64,000 nucleotides of DNA from Lentisphaerota bacterium. GTDB taxonomy: Bacteria > Verrucomicrobiota > Lentisphaeria > Oligosphaerales > JABHEG01. Location: contig JABHEG010000069.1 in assembly GCA_018676675.1 (NCBI GenBank), forward strand, positions 1 through 64,000. Reading direction: 5' to 3'. The translations under genes were made by a program, and so were the position numbers. Under the pieces are notes generated by a model that was not told the DNA's origin, made no database searches, and saw only the letters and a program-made list of their open reading frames with translations. Below, in pieces: positions 26,020 through 35,900 of the stretch; positions within the stretch are counted from its first letter, which is position 1; each line of letters opens with the position of its first letter.

Positions 26020-28395
26020 CTACTCCCCATAGATGCTCGTCATCTGCCAGGCGTCGAGAGACTTGAGAACGGCATTGCGGCCCTGAGCGCGGAGCGACAC
26101 CCCCAGGCTATCTTCGCGCCCGGGATAGAGACGCACGCCGAGGCACTGTTTCCCGTTCACGAAGACCTCGATGATACTCCGGTCCAGGAATACGCGGAGC
26201 TTAAGGGTCTCGTCCTTCCCAACATTGACGGGGGCAATTTCCGGCGGCCTGGAAGCCGCGTCTGGAAGGGCTGATGAGTAGGTGGTGTCGATGGTGACCA
26301 CGCTGTCCTTTTCGCGCCTGCCGGCATCTCGGCGAGCGTAGCCACGGTTCTTCTGAAACACGATGCGCGTGTACTCCTCTCTCCCGGGCGAACGCAGCAC
26401 ATCCATTTCCACCATCTGGGCTCCCCGCGGGTCGATCTCGGCCACGATCTCCATCGCGTTGCCGCTGATGCCGTCCAGCACGATCTCCTCGTTCGCGGGG
26501 AGCTGTATGCTGTCAACGTGCTTGTGATCGGTTCGGAGCGATTCGACATCACCGGCCGGTTCAACGCCGATGTCATCTCCGCCGAGATGGGTCAGCAACC
26601 GGGGCAGAGACATGATCTGGTTCCAGCCTCTGGCCCCCTTTCCCGCGTTCATATTGAAGATCGTGATGACTCCGCCTTTGCCGTCGGGACAGGCGGAAGG
26701 CGCGTGCACACCGCAGGGGCTGACCGGCCCGAAGTTGAAGTCACTGCCGTAGGTCACAACAAACTTGTCGCGTTCCTTGTCGTAGTCTCCGAGGAGGTAT
26801 TTCCCGCCACTCATATGACTGAAGTGGAGCAGGATGTGGCGGCTGCCAATGGGCCAGAAGTAGGGGCATGCGCCATCGTCGCCGACAAGACCATACTGGT
26901 CATCCTCCAGAAACGGATGCAGGTACTCCCAGGTTGCGAGGTCCGCAGACCGGTGCAGGAATTCTGCCCGGACCGGCTTCCCGCCGGGGCCCTCAGGCAG
27001 CGTACCGGCGGTCAACGCGTAGTACACGCCATCTTTCTTCCAGATGCAGGGATCGAAGATGTTGTAGGGCAAACGGTCCTCACCCGGCTTGGCATACGGG
27101 ATGACGGACTTACCCGTCACCTTCTCCCAGTTCAGCAGGAGGGGGTCGCTGGAGGTCGCGACCATACTCCCGACCTTCGTTCCATGGTACATAGCGATGA
27201 CGCGGTCCCCATCAACCAGCGCCGAACCTGAGAAGCAGCAGTCCTCCGGATTCGGGTAGATCGCGTAGGGTAGATCGCGCCAGTGGATCAGATCGTCGCT
27301 GATGGCGTGTCCCCAATGCTGACGTGGGTCCTCCGGGGGATAGCCCTGGTAGAACATGTGCCACTGCCCATTCCAGAAGCACAGGCCGTTTGGATCATTG
27401 AGGCGGTTCTCGGGACTGACGAAGTGGTAGAGCGGGTGATGCGGATCCTTCAGAATCTCTTTCCGCGACACGGCGAAACGGGCCAGTAGCGGGTTGCTTG
27501 TCAGCTCCTTCTTCTGCTCTTCGAGTGTATTCGAGAAAGTGAACTGGGGGACTTTCGAGGTGTAGTCAGGTTCTCTGTTGATCTCTTCTTCCGGCATGGT
27601 GTAGACCCTCCTCTTGCCGTTTTGATCTTCCTTACCGATGCCCCATTTCGCGCCCAGGGCTTCGTTGAGCAGCTTCACGTCGTCAAAGGCAATGACACGA
27701 TCGTAGACCAGGATCTCAGCGATGTCCCCGTTTAAGCGTTCGCCACCGCCCTCGATCTTGGCGCCCACCCGGAATGCCTTGGTGCCCAGGTTGTGCTTCT
27801 TGTGGCTGATGAATCCCCTGGCGCCCGTTCCTCCCGTGTTGTCGTTGTGCCAGAGCCGCACGGTTCCGGTCCCATCGAGGGTGAGAATGGAAATGGTGAA
27901 CTGTCCCGGCCTGTAACGGAGAAGGGCGTGCTGATCGTTGTTCTGCCCGTTGAAGCCGTATTTGTCATTGACCGCGAGTAGACTCGCCCGTCGGCCGATG
28001 CCTGGGCCTGCCTGTTCGCAAATAGCGCCCACGGTGCCGGCATCTGCTTTCTTCCACACAGCAATGAAGGTGAGTTCCTTGGTCCCCTCCTTCAACGCGG
28101 CAGGACCATCGAGGAACGCCTTGCCGGCAAAGCGGACCACCGGCAGCCCGTTCTGCCCGTCAACCGCGAAGGCCGGTTGCCGGGCGACGGAGTCCTGCGC
28201 CACATGGTGCCCTCTCCCCGAGAGATCCTCCCAACGGAACACGTTGCCGCCTGCGACCTCACCGGCTTGCGTCAGTGAGGACGCGTCCAGATGCAACACC
28301 AGGCCATCTGTCGGGAGGGTCGCGGCGCAGGGCGAGCCGGAAAGAACGGTAACCATCGCTGCAACTCCTGTCGAAACCATCAGTCCTCGCTTCAT
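26020..28395 (-). CDS. Exported GH32-like protein with N-terminal LamG-type domain, altered acid/base site
   Basis: 791 residues from the ATG at 28395, 5 nt after AGGAGG (28401-28406), with a signal peptide (MKRGLMVSTGVAAMVTVLSG). An N-terminal LamG/concanavalin-like domain spans about 30-250 (LVLHLDASSLTQAGEV, IAEILVYDRVIAFDDVKLLN). The GH32 propeller and sandwich follow from about 300: PENRLNDPNG with nucleophile D334, FDPCIWKKDGVYY in place of the usual RDP motif, and GDDGACPYFWPIG where GH32 enzymes have Glu-Cys. Here A509-C510 stands in, so the normal acid/base Glu is missing. The C-terminal sandwich includes LRVFLDRSIIEVFVNG, a well-known GH32 segment. It may be a fructan-binding protein or an enzyme using another acid. 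It is divergent from the ABC importer. Confidence 0.85.
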   Translation of the reverse strand: MKRGLMVSTGVAAMVTVLSGSPCAATLPTDGLVLHLDASSLTQAGEVAGGNVFRWEDLSGRGHHVAQDSVARQPAFAVDGQNGLPVVRFAGKAFLDGPAALKEGTKELTFIAVWKKADAGTVGAICEQAGPGIGRRASLLAVNDKYGFNGQNNDQHALLRYRPGQFTISILTLDGTGTVRLWHNDNTGGTGARGFISHKKHNLGTKAFRVGAKIEGGGERLNGDIAEILVYDRVIAFDDVKLLNEALGAKWGIGKEDQNGKRRVYTMPEEEINREPDYTSKVPQFTFSNTLEEQKKELTSNPLLARFAVSRKEILKDPHHPLYHFVSPENRLNDPNGLCFWNGQWHMFYQGYPPEDPRQHWGHAISDDLIHWRDLPYAIYPNPEDCCFSGSALVDGDRVIAMYHGTKVGSMVATSSDPLLLNWEKVTGKSVIPYAKPGEDRLPYNIFDPCIWKKDGVYYALTAGTLPEGPGGKPVRAEFLHRSADLATWEYLHPFLEDDQYGLVGDDGACPYFWPIGSRHILLHFSHMSGGKYLLGDYDKERDKFVVTYGSDFNFGPVSPCGVHAPSACPDGKGGVITIFNMNAGKGARGWNQIMSLPRLLTHLGGDDIGVEPAGDVESLRTDHKHVDSIQLPANEEIVLDGISGNAMEIVAEIDPRGAQMVEMDVLRSPGREEYTRIVFQKNRGYARRDAGRREKDSVVTIDTTYSSALPDAASRPPEIAPVNVGKDETLKLRVFLDRSIIEVFVNGKQCLGVRLYPGREDSLGVSLRAQGRNAVLKSLDAWQMTSIYGE

Positions 28396-28626
28396 GCATG
28401 CCTCCTGACTCGTGCGTGACATTCCGCAGGTCCCCGGAACGTCGGTCTCGGAGATCCCGACCCACTGAGTGATACCGTCTCCGGCCCCACCAAATCGACC
28501 TCACTCCGCGGGGTGCCACTGCAGCTGTCGTCCAGGTGACGTGTCACCTCAGGGCGGCCATCTCTGTCCTTTGCTGACCAACATGATAGATTCTGACACC
28601 ACTATATCAACTCTGAGTCGCATAGC
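28396..28626. promoter_or_regulatory. Divergent promoter region of GH32-like gene and ABC importer
   Basis: This 231-bp gap must contain promoters for both genes. It becomes AT-richer at 28575-28615. No convincing -35/-10 pair or regulator operator could be singled out by eye. Confidence 0.4.
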
Positions 28627-30135
28627 GTGGACCAGCAACAGCACAACCAAGAATCTGTCCCGCTCCTGGGCATGTCCGGGATCGACAAGTCGTTCCCGGG
28701 TGTTCGGGCGTTGCGGGATGTCAATCTCGAGCTGGGGCGAGGGGAAGTCTTGGCGCTGGTGGGGGAGAACGGAGCGGGGAAGAGCACGCTGATCAAGATC
28801 CTCGGTGGTGCGTACCAGCCGGATGAGGGAGAGATCCTCCTGAACGGGCAGGCCGCACACGTCTCATCCCCGACGCTGGCCCAAGCCGCGGGAATCTCGA
28901 TCATCTACCAGGAGTTCAACCTCATCCCGGATCTGACCGTTCGCGAGAACATCTTCCTTGGCCGAGAGCGTACCCGGCACGGGTTCATAAAGGCAAACGA
29001 GGAACGCCAGGCAGCCGAGGAGCTGTTCCGAAAAATCGGCCTCAGCGTCGATCCAGACGCGCGCTGCCGCGATCTGACGGTTGCCCAACAGCAGACGGTA
29101 GAGATCGCCAAAGCTCTGTCCGTGAACGCAGGCATTATCGTGATGGATGAGCCAACCGCGACATTGACCTCGCAGGAAGTGGAATGCCTCTTCGATATCA
29201 TCCGGGATCTGAAGGCACACGGTATCGGCATCATCTACATCAGCCATCGCCTGGACGAGATCTTCGACGTGGCGGATCGAGTCATGGTGTTGCGGGATGG
29301 CATGCATGTCGGCACGCGCCGGGTTTGTGACATCACGCGGGAGAACCTGATCGAGCTGATGGTGGGACGGCCGCTCGAAGCTGAATTCCCCAAGCGCACG
29401 GCCACACTCGGTCCGGAACGACTTCGCGTAGAGGGGCTGCACCGCGGCAAGGCCGTTCAAGAGGTGAGTTTCACCGTCCAGGCCGGCGAAGTCCTCGGTT
29501 TCTCCGGGCTGGTGGGTGCCGGTCGCACCGAAACCATGCGGATTGTCTTTGGTGCCGATCGACCCGACCGAGGGCGCTTCTTCATCAACGGCGAGGAAAC
29601 CGAGATCAGAAATCCCCGGGAGGCCATGGCCAAACGAATCTGCCTGCTTACGGAGGACCGCAAGGGCCAGGGCCTGGCGTTGGCGCATTCCGTGCGCGAG
29701 AACTTCGGGCTCCCCAACCTGAGACGTTTCACCCGCGGGCTTTTCCTGGACCAACGCAGGGAACGCGAGGAGTTCGCCGGGTACATCGACGCATTGAGGA
29801 TCAAAGTCTCCGATCAGGAGCAAGAGACCGAGAACCTGTCCGGGGGGAACCAGCAGAAGCTGGTGCTGGCAAAATGGCTGGCGCGCAACGCAGATATCAT
29901 CATCATCGACGAACCGACGCGGGGCATCGACGTCGGCGCCAAGTACGAAATCTACTTGCTGATGAACCAACTGGCGGCTGAGGGCAAAGCCATCATCATG
30001 ATCAGCAGTGAATTGCCCGAAATCCTCGGCATGAGCGATCGCGTGATCGTGATGCACGAGGGCCGTGTCAAGGGTGAAATCACGGATGTGGCAAACGCGA
30101 CGCAGGAGGATATTCTCGCCATGGCGGTGGGGTAG
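28627..30135 (+). CDS. Sugar ABC importer, double ATPase subunit (RbsA/MglA type)
   Basis: 502 residues with two ATP-binding cassettes, the usual length for ribose/galactoside importers. The first has Walker A GENGAGKST near residue 45, signature-region LTVAQQQTVEIAKALS and Walker B IIVMDEPTATL. The second has the degenerate Walker region GFSGLVGAGRTE typical of this family, signature LSGGNQQKLVLAKWLA and IIIDEPTRGIDVGAKYE. It powers uptake on the inner face of the membrane. The start is a GTG at 28627 without a clear Shine-Dalgarno; an ATG at 28672 is an alternative, but it would begin only a few residues before the conserved IDKSFPGV. The permease gene starts 6 bp after its stop. Confidence 0.9.
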   Translation: MDQQQHNQESVPLLGMSGIDKSFPGVRALRDVNLELGRGEVLALVGENGAGKSTLIKILGGAYQPDEGEILLNGQAAHVSSPTLAQAAGISIIYQEFNLIPDLTVRENIFLGRERTRHGFIKANEERQAAEELFRKIGLSVDPDARCRDLTVAQQQTVEIAKALSVNAGIIVMDEPTATLTSQEVECLFDIIRDLKAHGIGIIYISHRLDEIFDVADRVMVLRDGMHVGTRRVCDITRENLIELMVGRPLEAEFPKRTATLGPERLRVEGLHRGKAVQEVSFTVQAGEVLGFSGLVGAGRTETMRIVFGADRPDRGRFFINGEETEIRNPREAMAKRICLLTEDRKGQGLALAHSVRENFGLPNLRRFTRGLFLDQRREREEFAGYIDALRIKVSDQEQETENLSGGNQQKLVLAKWLARNADIIIIDEPTRGIDVGAKYEIYLLMNQLAAEGKAIIMISSELPEILGMSDRVIVMHEGRVKGEITDVANATQEDILAMAVG

Positions 30136-30141
30136 ATAGAC

Positions 30142-31479
30142 ATGAAACGACTCCTCACCAACTACGGGATGGTCCTGGTCCTGATCGCACTGTGCGTGCT
30201 ATTCAGCTGCCTGACCATCAAGGAACAGACGCCAACCGGGCCGGCGGCGGTTAAGCAACTATTGCGGCAAGTCGAAGCCACCTGTGACAAGAGTGACACC
30301 ATCCTGGTTGTAGGAGCTGCGAAGAGAGAGTCCGGCACACTTGCCGGTGCCCTGGCCCCGAAGCTGGAAACTGCGGGGTTCGCAGGAGTCCGAACCGTGG
30401 TGGGCTCGCCCCGGGACCTGCGCGTGGCGCTTGACGACCTCAAGACTGCCGGGCGGGCGCCGGCGGCGATCGTGACGGGGGGAGATGTGGTCAGGTGGCG
30501 AGTGCTCGAGAGAGTTCCCGAGACGCACCCGGAGTTCGCCGCCATCAGACTGCTCGTGCCGAGAACCCACCGCTGGCCAGACTTCCTGAAGTGGTCGAAC
30601 TTTCGGGCCATCGTGGACCGGATCGTGGTGATCGCGGTGATTGCCATCGGCATGACCATGGTCATCATCACGGCAGGCATCGATCTCTCGGTAGGCAGTC
30701 TCATCGCGCTGTCTGCCGTCATTGGGACCACGGTCATGAAGCAGATGGGAGGGCTCGAAGCATCCGGGTGGGTGGTGCTGGTCGGTTTTCTTGCCGGGGC
30801 GTTGGCCTGCGGTCTGGTAGGGGGTCTGGGGGGCTTCATCGTCGCCCAGTTCAAGGTCCCGCCGTTCATCACGACATTGGGGATCATGATGATGGCACGG
30901 GGGTTGGCTTTCATGATTACGGGAGGCTTTTCGATCTATCAAGTGCCGAAGTCCTTGGCCTGGTTGGGACAGGGATGGTCACTCGGGTTCCCGAACACAG
31001 TGCTTCTGCTGGTCGTTCTGTATCTCGTTGCCCATGTGTTCATGGCTCACACACGTTTGGGACGCTATATCTATGCGGTTGGCGGGAACGAACAGGCCGC
31101 CCGCCTGTCCGGGGTGCCGGTGAAGTTCGTGATCGTGTTCGTCTACATGGTCAGCGGCCTGGCCGCGGGGCTTGGGGGCTGCATTCAAGCATCGCAGCTG
31201 AACACCGGGACTCCGAACATGGGGGTCATGTTCGAACTGTACGTGATCGCGGCGGTCGTCGTGGGCGGAACCAGCCTCGCAGGCGGGGCAGGCAGGATTC
31301 TGGGCACCCTCATCGGCGCCTTTATCATCTCGGTAATACAGAACGGAATGAACCTGCTCGGAATGGAAAGCTACACCCAGCAGGTTGTGCTCGGGGCCGT
31401 GATCCTCGGAGCCGTCCTGATTGACAGATTACGCAGTGGGAAACACGTAACCGCTTTCTTCGCCAGAAAACAGGAATGA
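30142..31479 (+). CDS. Sugar ABC importer permease (RbsC type) with inserted soluble domain
   Basis: 445 residues against about 320 for typical RbsC permeases. The first membrane segment (about 8-26, GMVLVLIALCVLFSCLTI) is followed by about 115 mainly hydrophilic residues (about 30-148). Those show a Rossmann-like alternation: SDTILVVGAAKRESGTLAGA, TVVGSPRDLRVALDDL, AAIVTGGDVVRW. The standard permease follows, with ITAGIDLSVGSLIALSAVIG, GLVGGLGGFIVAQFKVPPFI, VGGNEQAARLSGVPV and VVVGGTSLAGGAGRILGTLI. If TM1 has the usual orientation, the insert faces the periplasm. It lies between the ATPase gene (6-bp gap) and the binding-protein gene (22-bp gap). Confidence 0.9.
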   Translation: MKRLLTNYGMVLVLIALCVLFSCLTIKEQTPTGPAAVKQLLRQVEATCDKSDTILVVGAAKRESGTLAGALAPKLETAGFAGVRTVVGSPRDLRVALDDLKTAGRAPAAIVTGGDVVRWRVLERVPETHPEFAAIRLLVPRTHRWPDFLKWSNFRAIVDRIVVIAVIAIGMTMVIITAGIDLSVGSLIALSAVIGTTVMKQMGGLEASGWVVLVGFLAGALACGLVGGLGGFIVAQFKVPPFITTLGIMMMARGLAFMITGGFSIYQVPKSLAWLGQGWSLGFPNTVLLLVVLYLVAHVFMAHTRLGRYIYAVGGNEQAARLSGVPVKFVIVFVYMVSGLAAGLGGCIQASQLNTGTPNMGVMFELYVIAAVVVGGTSLAGGAGRILGTLIGAFIISVIQNGMNLLGMESYTQQVVLGAVILGAVLIDRLRSGKHVTAFFARKQE

Positions 31480-31501
31480 GCCCCATCGAGAGGAACGCAT
31501 T

Positions 31502-32500
31502 ATGAATCTCAAACGAATGCTGCTGACGAACGCCACAGTGCTGCTGGTCTCTCTGCTGGTCGTGTCATGCTCGAAGAAGCCGGCTGCAGCGGCGGGCAAT
31601 GAGACACCCAAGCCGGCAAAGGAAACGAAAGGCAAGATCGGGGTCACCTGCATGGACCTGACCAACCCGTTCTTCAAACTCATCTCAAATGTGATGACCG
31701 AGGAAGCCGGCAAATACGGCTACCAAGTGGTGAGTCTTGACGGCAACAACGATCCGGCCAAACAGAACAGTCAGCTCGCGGACTTCGCAGCCCAGGGCTT
31801 TGACGCCGTCTTTCTGAACCCGGTTGACTCCAAAGCCGCAGGGGAAGGCGTCAAGAAAGTGCATGCCGCCGGCATCCCCGTGTTCACGTTCGATGTCCAG
31901 GTGACCGACGATGAGGCAAAGGACTTGGTCGCTTCCCACATCGGCAGCAACAACTTCCAGGGCGGTCTGCTCGCCGGCGAGAGCATGATGAAGGCAACCG
32001 GTGACAGCGGCAAGATCGCCATCATCTCCTATCCCGAGGTCACCTCCTGCATCCTGCGTGTTGATGGGTTCAAAGCGCATCTCAAGAAGCACAACAGCAA
32101 ACTGGAAATCGTCACCGAGCTCTCAGGCAAGGGCAATCGCAACGACGGCTACACGGTCGCGACCGATATCCTCCAGGCGCACTCCGACATCGTCGGCATC
32201 TTCGCCATCAATGATCCGTCGGGACTCGGGGCCCATTCCGCGGTCCAGAAGGCGGGCAAGGCCGACCAGATCACGATCGTGGCCTTCGATGCGTCACCCG
32301 CCGGCAAGCAAGCCGTGTTCGAGAAGAAGCTCTTCGACTCTCCTCAGCAGTTCCCCCGCAACATGGCCAAGGGCACGGTCGCGGCCTTCATCAAGCACCT
32401 CGAGGGCGAGACGCTCGAGAAGAAGATCTTCATCCCCTGCAGCCACTACTATTACGAGACGTCGGTCAACGACAAGACCCGCGTCGCGGAGCAGTGGTAG
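31502..32500 (+). CDS. Sugar ABC importer substrate-binding lipoprotein (RbsB type)
   Basis: 332 residues from the ATG at 31502 with GAGAGG upstream. A lipoprotein signal (LLVSLLVVSC, lipobox V-V-S-C at about residue 23) anchors it in a membrane. It is a Peripla_BP_4 protein: IGVTCMDLTNPFFKLISNVM, LDGNNDPAKQNSQLADFAAQ, VFLNPVDSKAAGEGVKKVHA, HIGSNNFQGGLLAGESMM and IVGIFAINDPSGLGAHSAVQ are all typical of ribose/xylose/galactose-binding relatives. It delivers a monosaccharide or small sugar to the permease. The sugar cannot be told from sequence. It completes the importer operon, and repeats begin about 20 bp after the stop. Confidence 0.9.
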   Translation: MNLKRMLLTNATVLLVSLLVVSCSKKPAAAAGNETPKPAKETKGKIGVTCMDLTNPFFKLISNVMTEEAGKYGYQVVSLDGNNDPAKQNSQLADFAAQGFDAVFLNPVDSKAAGEGVKKVHAAGIPVFTFDVQVTDDEAKDLVASHIGSNNFQGGLLAGESMMKATGDSGKIAIISYPEVTSCILRVDGFKAHLKKHNSKLEIVTELSGKGNRNDGYTVATDILQAHSDIVGIFAINDPSGLGAHSAVQKAGKADQITIVAFDASPAGKQAVFEKKLFDSPQQFPRNMAKGTVAAFIKHLEGETLEKKIFIPCSHYYYETSVNDKTRVAEQW

Positions 32501-32518
32501 GTCTGGCCCCCCGACCGT

Positions 32519-32808
32519 CATTCCCTGGAGGCCGGTTTTCCCAAACCGGGAGGCCCCCGGTCACGGATGACCGGATCTCCAGCGCCGGCCGCCTGGGGAG
32601 CCGTGCGGCGTACAAGCGGAAGACGCCTCCCCCTGTCTGGTACGGCGGGCGGCCCCCGAACGCCATTCCCTGGAGGCCGGTTTTCCCAAACCGGGAGGCC
32701 CCCGGTCACGGATGACCGGATCTCCAGCGCCGGCCGCCTGGGGGGCCGTGCGGCGTACAAGCGGAAGACGCCTCCCCCTGTCTGGTACGGCGGGAGGCCC
32801 CCGAACGC
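32519..32808. repeat. 145-bp direct tandem repeat, two copies, hairpin-rich
   Basis: Two nearly identical 145-bp units (32519-32663, 32664-32808) lie at the convergent end of the importer operon and the DUF4838 gene. Each contains hairpins CCGGTTT-TCCC-AAACCGG (32532-32549 and 32677-32694) and, further on, CCGGTCA-CGGA-TGACCGG. No U-tract follows. The open frames across it are by-products of the repeat and lack any family resemblance. Confidence 0.9.
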
Positions 32809-32835
32809 CAACGTGGAAATGCCGCCCGGGGGGCC

Positions 32836-32878
32836 GCCACGTGAGTCCCGTTCCACGTGACAACGTGGTCACGGGATG
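32836..32878. repeat. 43-bp dispersed repeat, inverted copy of 9186-9228
   Basis: These 43 bp are the exact reverse complement of 9186-9228, more than 23 kb away. The segment directly follows the 145-bp tandem pair and is rich in CACGTG cores. The remainder of the gap to 32995 shows nothing further. Confidence 0.9.
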
Positions 32879-32995
32879 CGGCCAGGACGGCGCGGGTCGC
32901 CTTCTGACCAAGGGCAGGGCCATTCCACATAGATGTGAGGCCGAGATCCGGGAAGGAGCCTGGCTCGTTCCCGGCAACGGCGACGATTGCCCGGA

Positions 32996-35900
32996 CTACT
33001 CCACCTGGTAATGCTCTATGGTGAGGGACGGTGGCTTTGCGGGAGCCTTGGCCGCAGCGGATGTAAAGATGCTGTAGTGGAGCCTGCCGTCCTTGCAGGC
33101 GCAACCGTCGACGATGCGGAGCCGGAAGGCGCTGTGCGAGAGACCGGCAGCCAGGTCCGCTTGGACGCAATCGGTGACGTCCAAGCTGTAGGGCGCATAC
33201 CGGCCGACGTGCGTGCCCGGGAGGATGGTCCCGATGCTTGCCCGTCGCGCCCTGGAAGCAAAATCCGTCGGCTTGACACGGCTCGGGTTGGCTGCGGGGA
33301 TGTGGTCGACAACGATGTCAGCGTAAGGCGGAGTATGGAGAGCATTCACGTGGTGCACGGTCAGCTGTGCTCCTGCGACCGCGTCGGGGCCGCCGCGTAC
33401 GGATGATAGGTCAAAGATGATGACACTGCGCTGCTCGACCCAGCTCCGCCCGCCAATGTCGCGTTCTCCCACGATCAGTGTGTCAGTCTTGGGGTCGGCA
33501 TCTTCCGGAACGGTAGGCTGGGCCGGTTGCTGCGCTACCGCGGCGATGCGTCCCGTCTGCTCTGCAGCAGGCACGAGGCGGAGCTGCTCGGTCGGCACGC
33601 GGTGGAACACGAGGCGCCCGAAGCGCGACACCGGATAGTCCCAGGAACTGAGCACCGGCGACCAGCAGTGGAAGTGGTGCTTATCCCGGCGACACCAGCG
33701 TACCACCTGCGCCCTGAGAGTCTTCGGACGTCCATCCAGTCCGGGCACGGCTTCCCAAGGGATCCCTATCTCAATCGACCACGTCTGATCTGCCACATGA
33801 CAGGCGACCGTCACCCCTCTGGTGTCCCAAGGGACCAGGTCGTGACTAGGGAAGAAGCCACGTTTGCGCAGGACATCAGCTTGGGTTGAGAAACTGCCGT
33901 TCGGGTTGACTGCCAGCTCGGTGTACCCGCTGGGCGTCTGCAGGTGCAGCAGAAACATGTCGTCACGTTCCACCAACAGGTTCTCAGGGCCTAGTGCCTC
34001 GGCGACCATCTCGGCCGGCTCCGGGACACGCAGTTTCGCCCCAATCATGAGTGTCTGAGGATCATGCAACATCATGACCCTGGTATCCGCCGGCGCCTCG
34101 TCGCCGAGGCGTCGATCGGCGAGCTTGAGTGTCGGCAGCTTCTGCCAGTCAATCTCGTCCAGATTGCCATCGATCCGGATCTTCCCCGAGCGTGCCGTGG
34201 GAGTGTAACGGCGCAGCACGCCGGAGGCCGCGTGGAATCGGCGCGCTTCCTGGAAGAAAGGGCCGAAGCAGTTCTCCCGGAACCAGTCAAGCCGTTTGCG
34301 GTACTGGCTCCCGGATGCCGCTGCCACCTGGGCCTTGTCCAACAAGCCCTCGAGATCTTGCACGACAGGGGCAGGATACGTTTCAGCGAAGACCGAGTTC
34401 TCGCCGACATAGCCGACCTTCGGCTCCTGGCTCCACACCACGTCTTCCCAGCGATCCTCAAGGATCCTATAGAAGCCGTCCATCTCCTGGGAGGCGGGAC
34501 CGAACAAGTCCCGACACCAGTCCCGGCGGGCGGCGTCCAGATCCAGGTCCGGATTCCACAGCAGTTGGTGCATAAGCCAGACCATTCGCAATGTGAGATA
34601 GGCCTTGGGGTCGGGCTTACGGCTGATGCTGAAGCCGTTGTTGAAGATACCGAGCGCCTTGTCGCGCAAGTAGTTGACATGTTCCTTCATGGTGCGCGGC
34701 AGTTCGGTTGGCGCCATGAGCCAGTAGTTTGGGTAACAGAAGTAGTCCCAGACCACGAGGCGGCGGCGGTTGCCCCGGACCAGCGCGTACCAGTCGTCGA
34801 TGAGCTGCCGATTCCGTGCACGAACGCCGGGATGGTTCATCTGCACGACGGTCGGTATCAGGCAGAGCGTCACGCCCAGGTTGTCGGGGAACTCGGTGAT
34901 GTCTGTAGCCGGCAGCTGGTAATGATCGTAGGCGAGGGTCCAGATGACGTGGTCAGGATGCCTGGCCTTTGTCTGCTCAGCCAACCGACGGACGAACCCA
35001 AAGATGAGATCCGAGCCTTTGCCCCAGCGCCCGCGCTCTTCGTCGATCCGGGGCTTGCACTCAGGGCAGAGACAGAGCTCGCGGTTGTCGTTGGGTCCGA
35101 ACGGGATCATATGTCCTTTCGGACGAGCGGCTGCACCTGCCCAGGGCCGCATGTTGCCATCGTTGACATACCCGTCAATGACCGTCCCGTAGTGCCCCAA
35201 CAAGGTGGGGGAACTGTAGCACAGGTAGCTGCGGTTCTGGCCGGTGGCGTGACGCTCGGTGGTGATCGCCCGTGAACCGTCTTCCCGAATCGCGAATATC
35301 GTCGGCTTGGTCTTCCCGTACAGGCGGTGCCACTGTTCGTGTGTGTGGTTGGCCACCATGCCGTCGTGACTGCCGAATCTGATGGCCGGATGCCAGGCCT
35401 TGGCCTGGGTCGTCTGCCAGTGATCCACCCCGCCGATCCGCACCTCAAAATGCGGTGCATTGGTCACGTCAAGCGGTCCGATGCTCAGTGAGTCGCGATT
35501 CGGGATCACGGTGCCGATCTCGCCGGGGAAATACCAGCGCACGCCCGCGGCACGCTCGATGAAGTCGTAGACCCCGAAAGCGGTGGAGCGGTCGATCCCT
35601 TCGCTGGTGGTCTCACCGACGATGGCGATGCAACCGGGAAGACTGCGGATACGGTATCCCTCGGGCGGTAGTCCGGCAGGGGTGACGCCGAGGGCGCGTC
35701 CGCGCTGTGTGTCGCCGACCAGGATAAGCGTACCCGCATTCTCAGGCACGGCCGTCTCGGACACAAGCGGCAGCCGCACGCCGGTCACGCGGCCGACATA
35801 GTCCTGCAAGACCACGGCAACGTCGCGGACCGTGGCCTTCTTGCCGTAGACGGGGACGGAGGCGGGCGTGTCGGCAACCACGATCGTCGCCGCGGCCGTG

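Noticed and set aside
28565-28620. Sigma-70-like promoter before the ABC importer
   Set aside because: TTGCTG and TATATC are present, but their spacing (26 nt) does not fit.
32519-32808. Open frames on both strands across the 145-bp repeats
   Set aside because: They merely translate the repeat twice, differ by strand, and have no start context or family resemblance.
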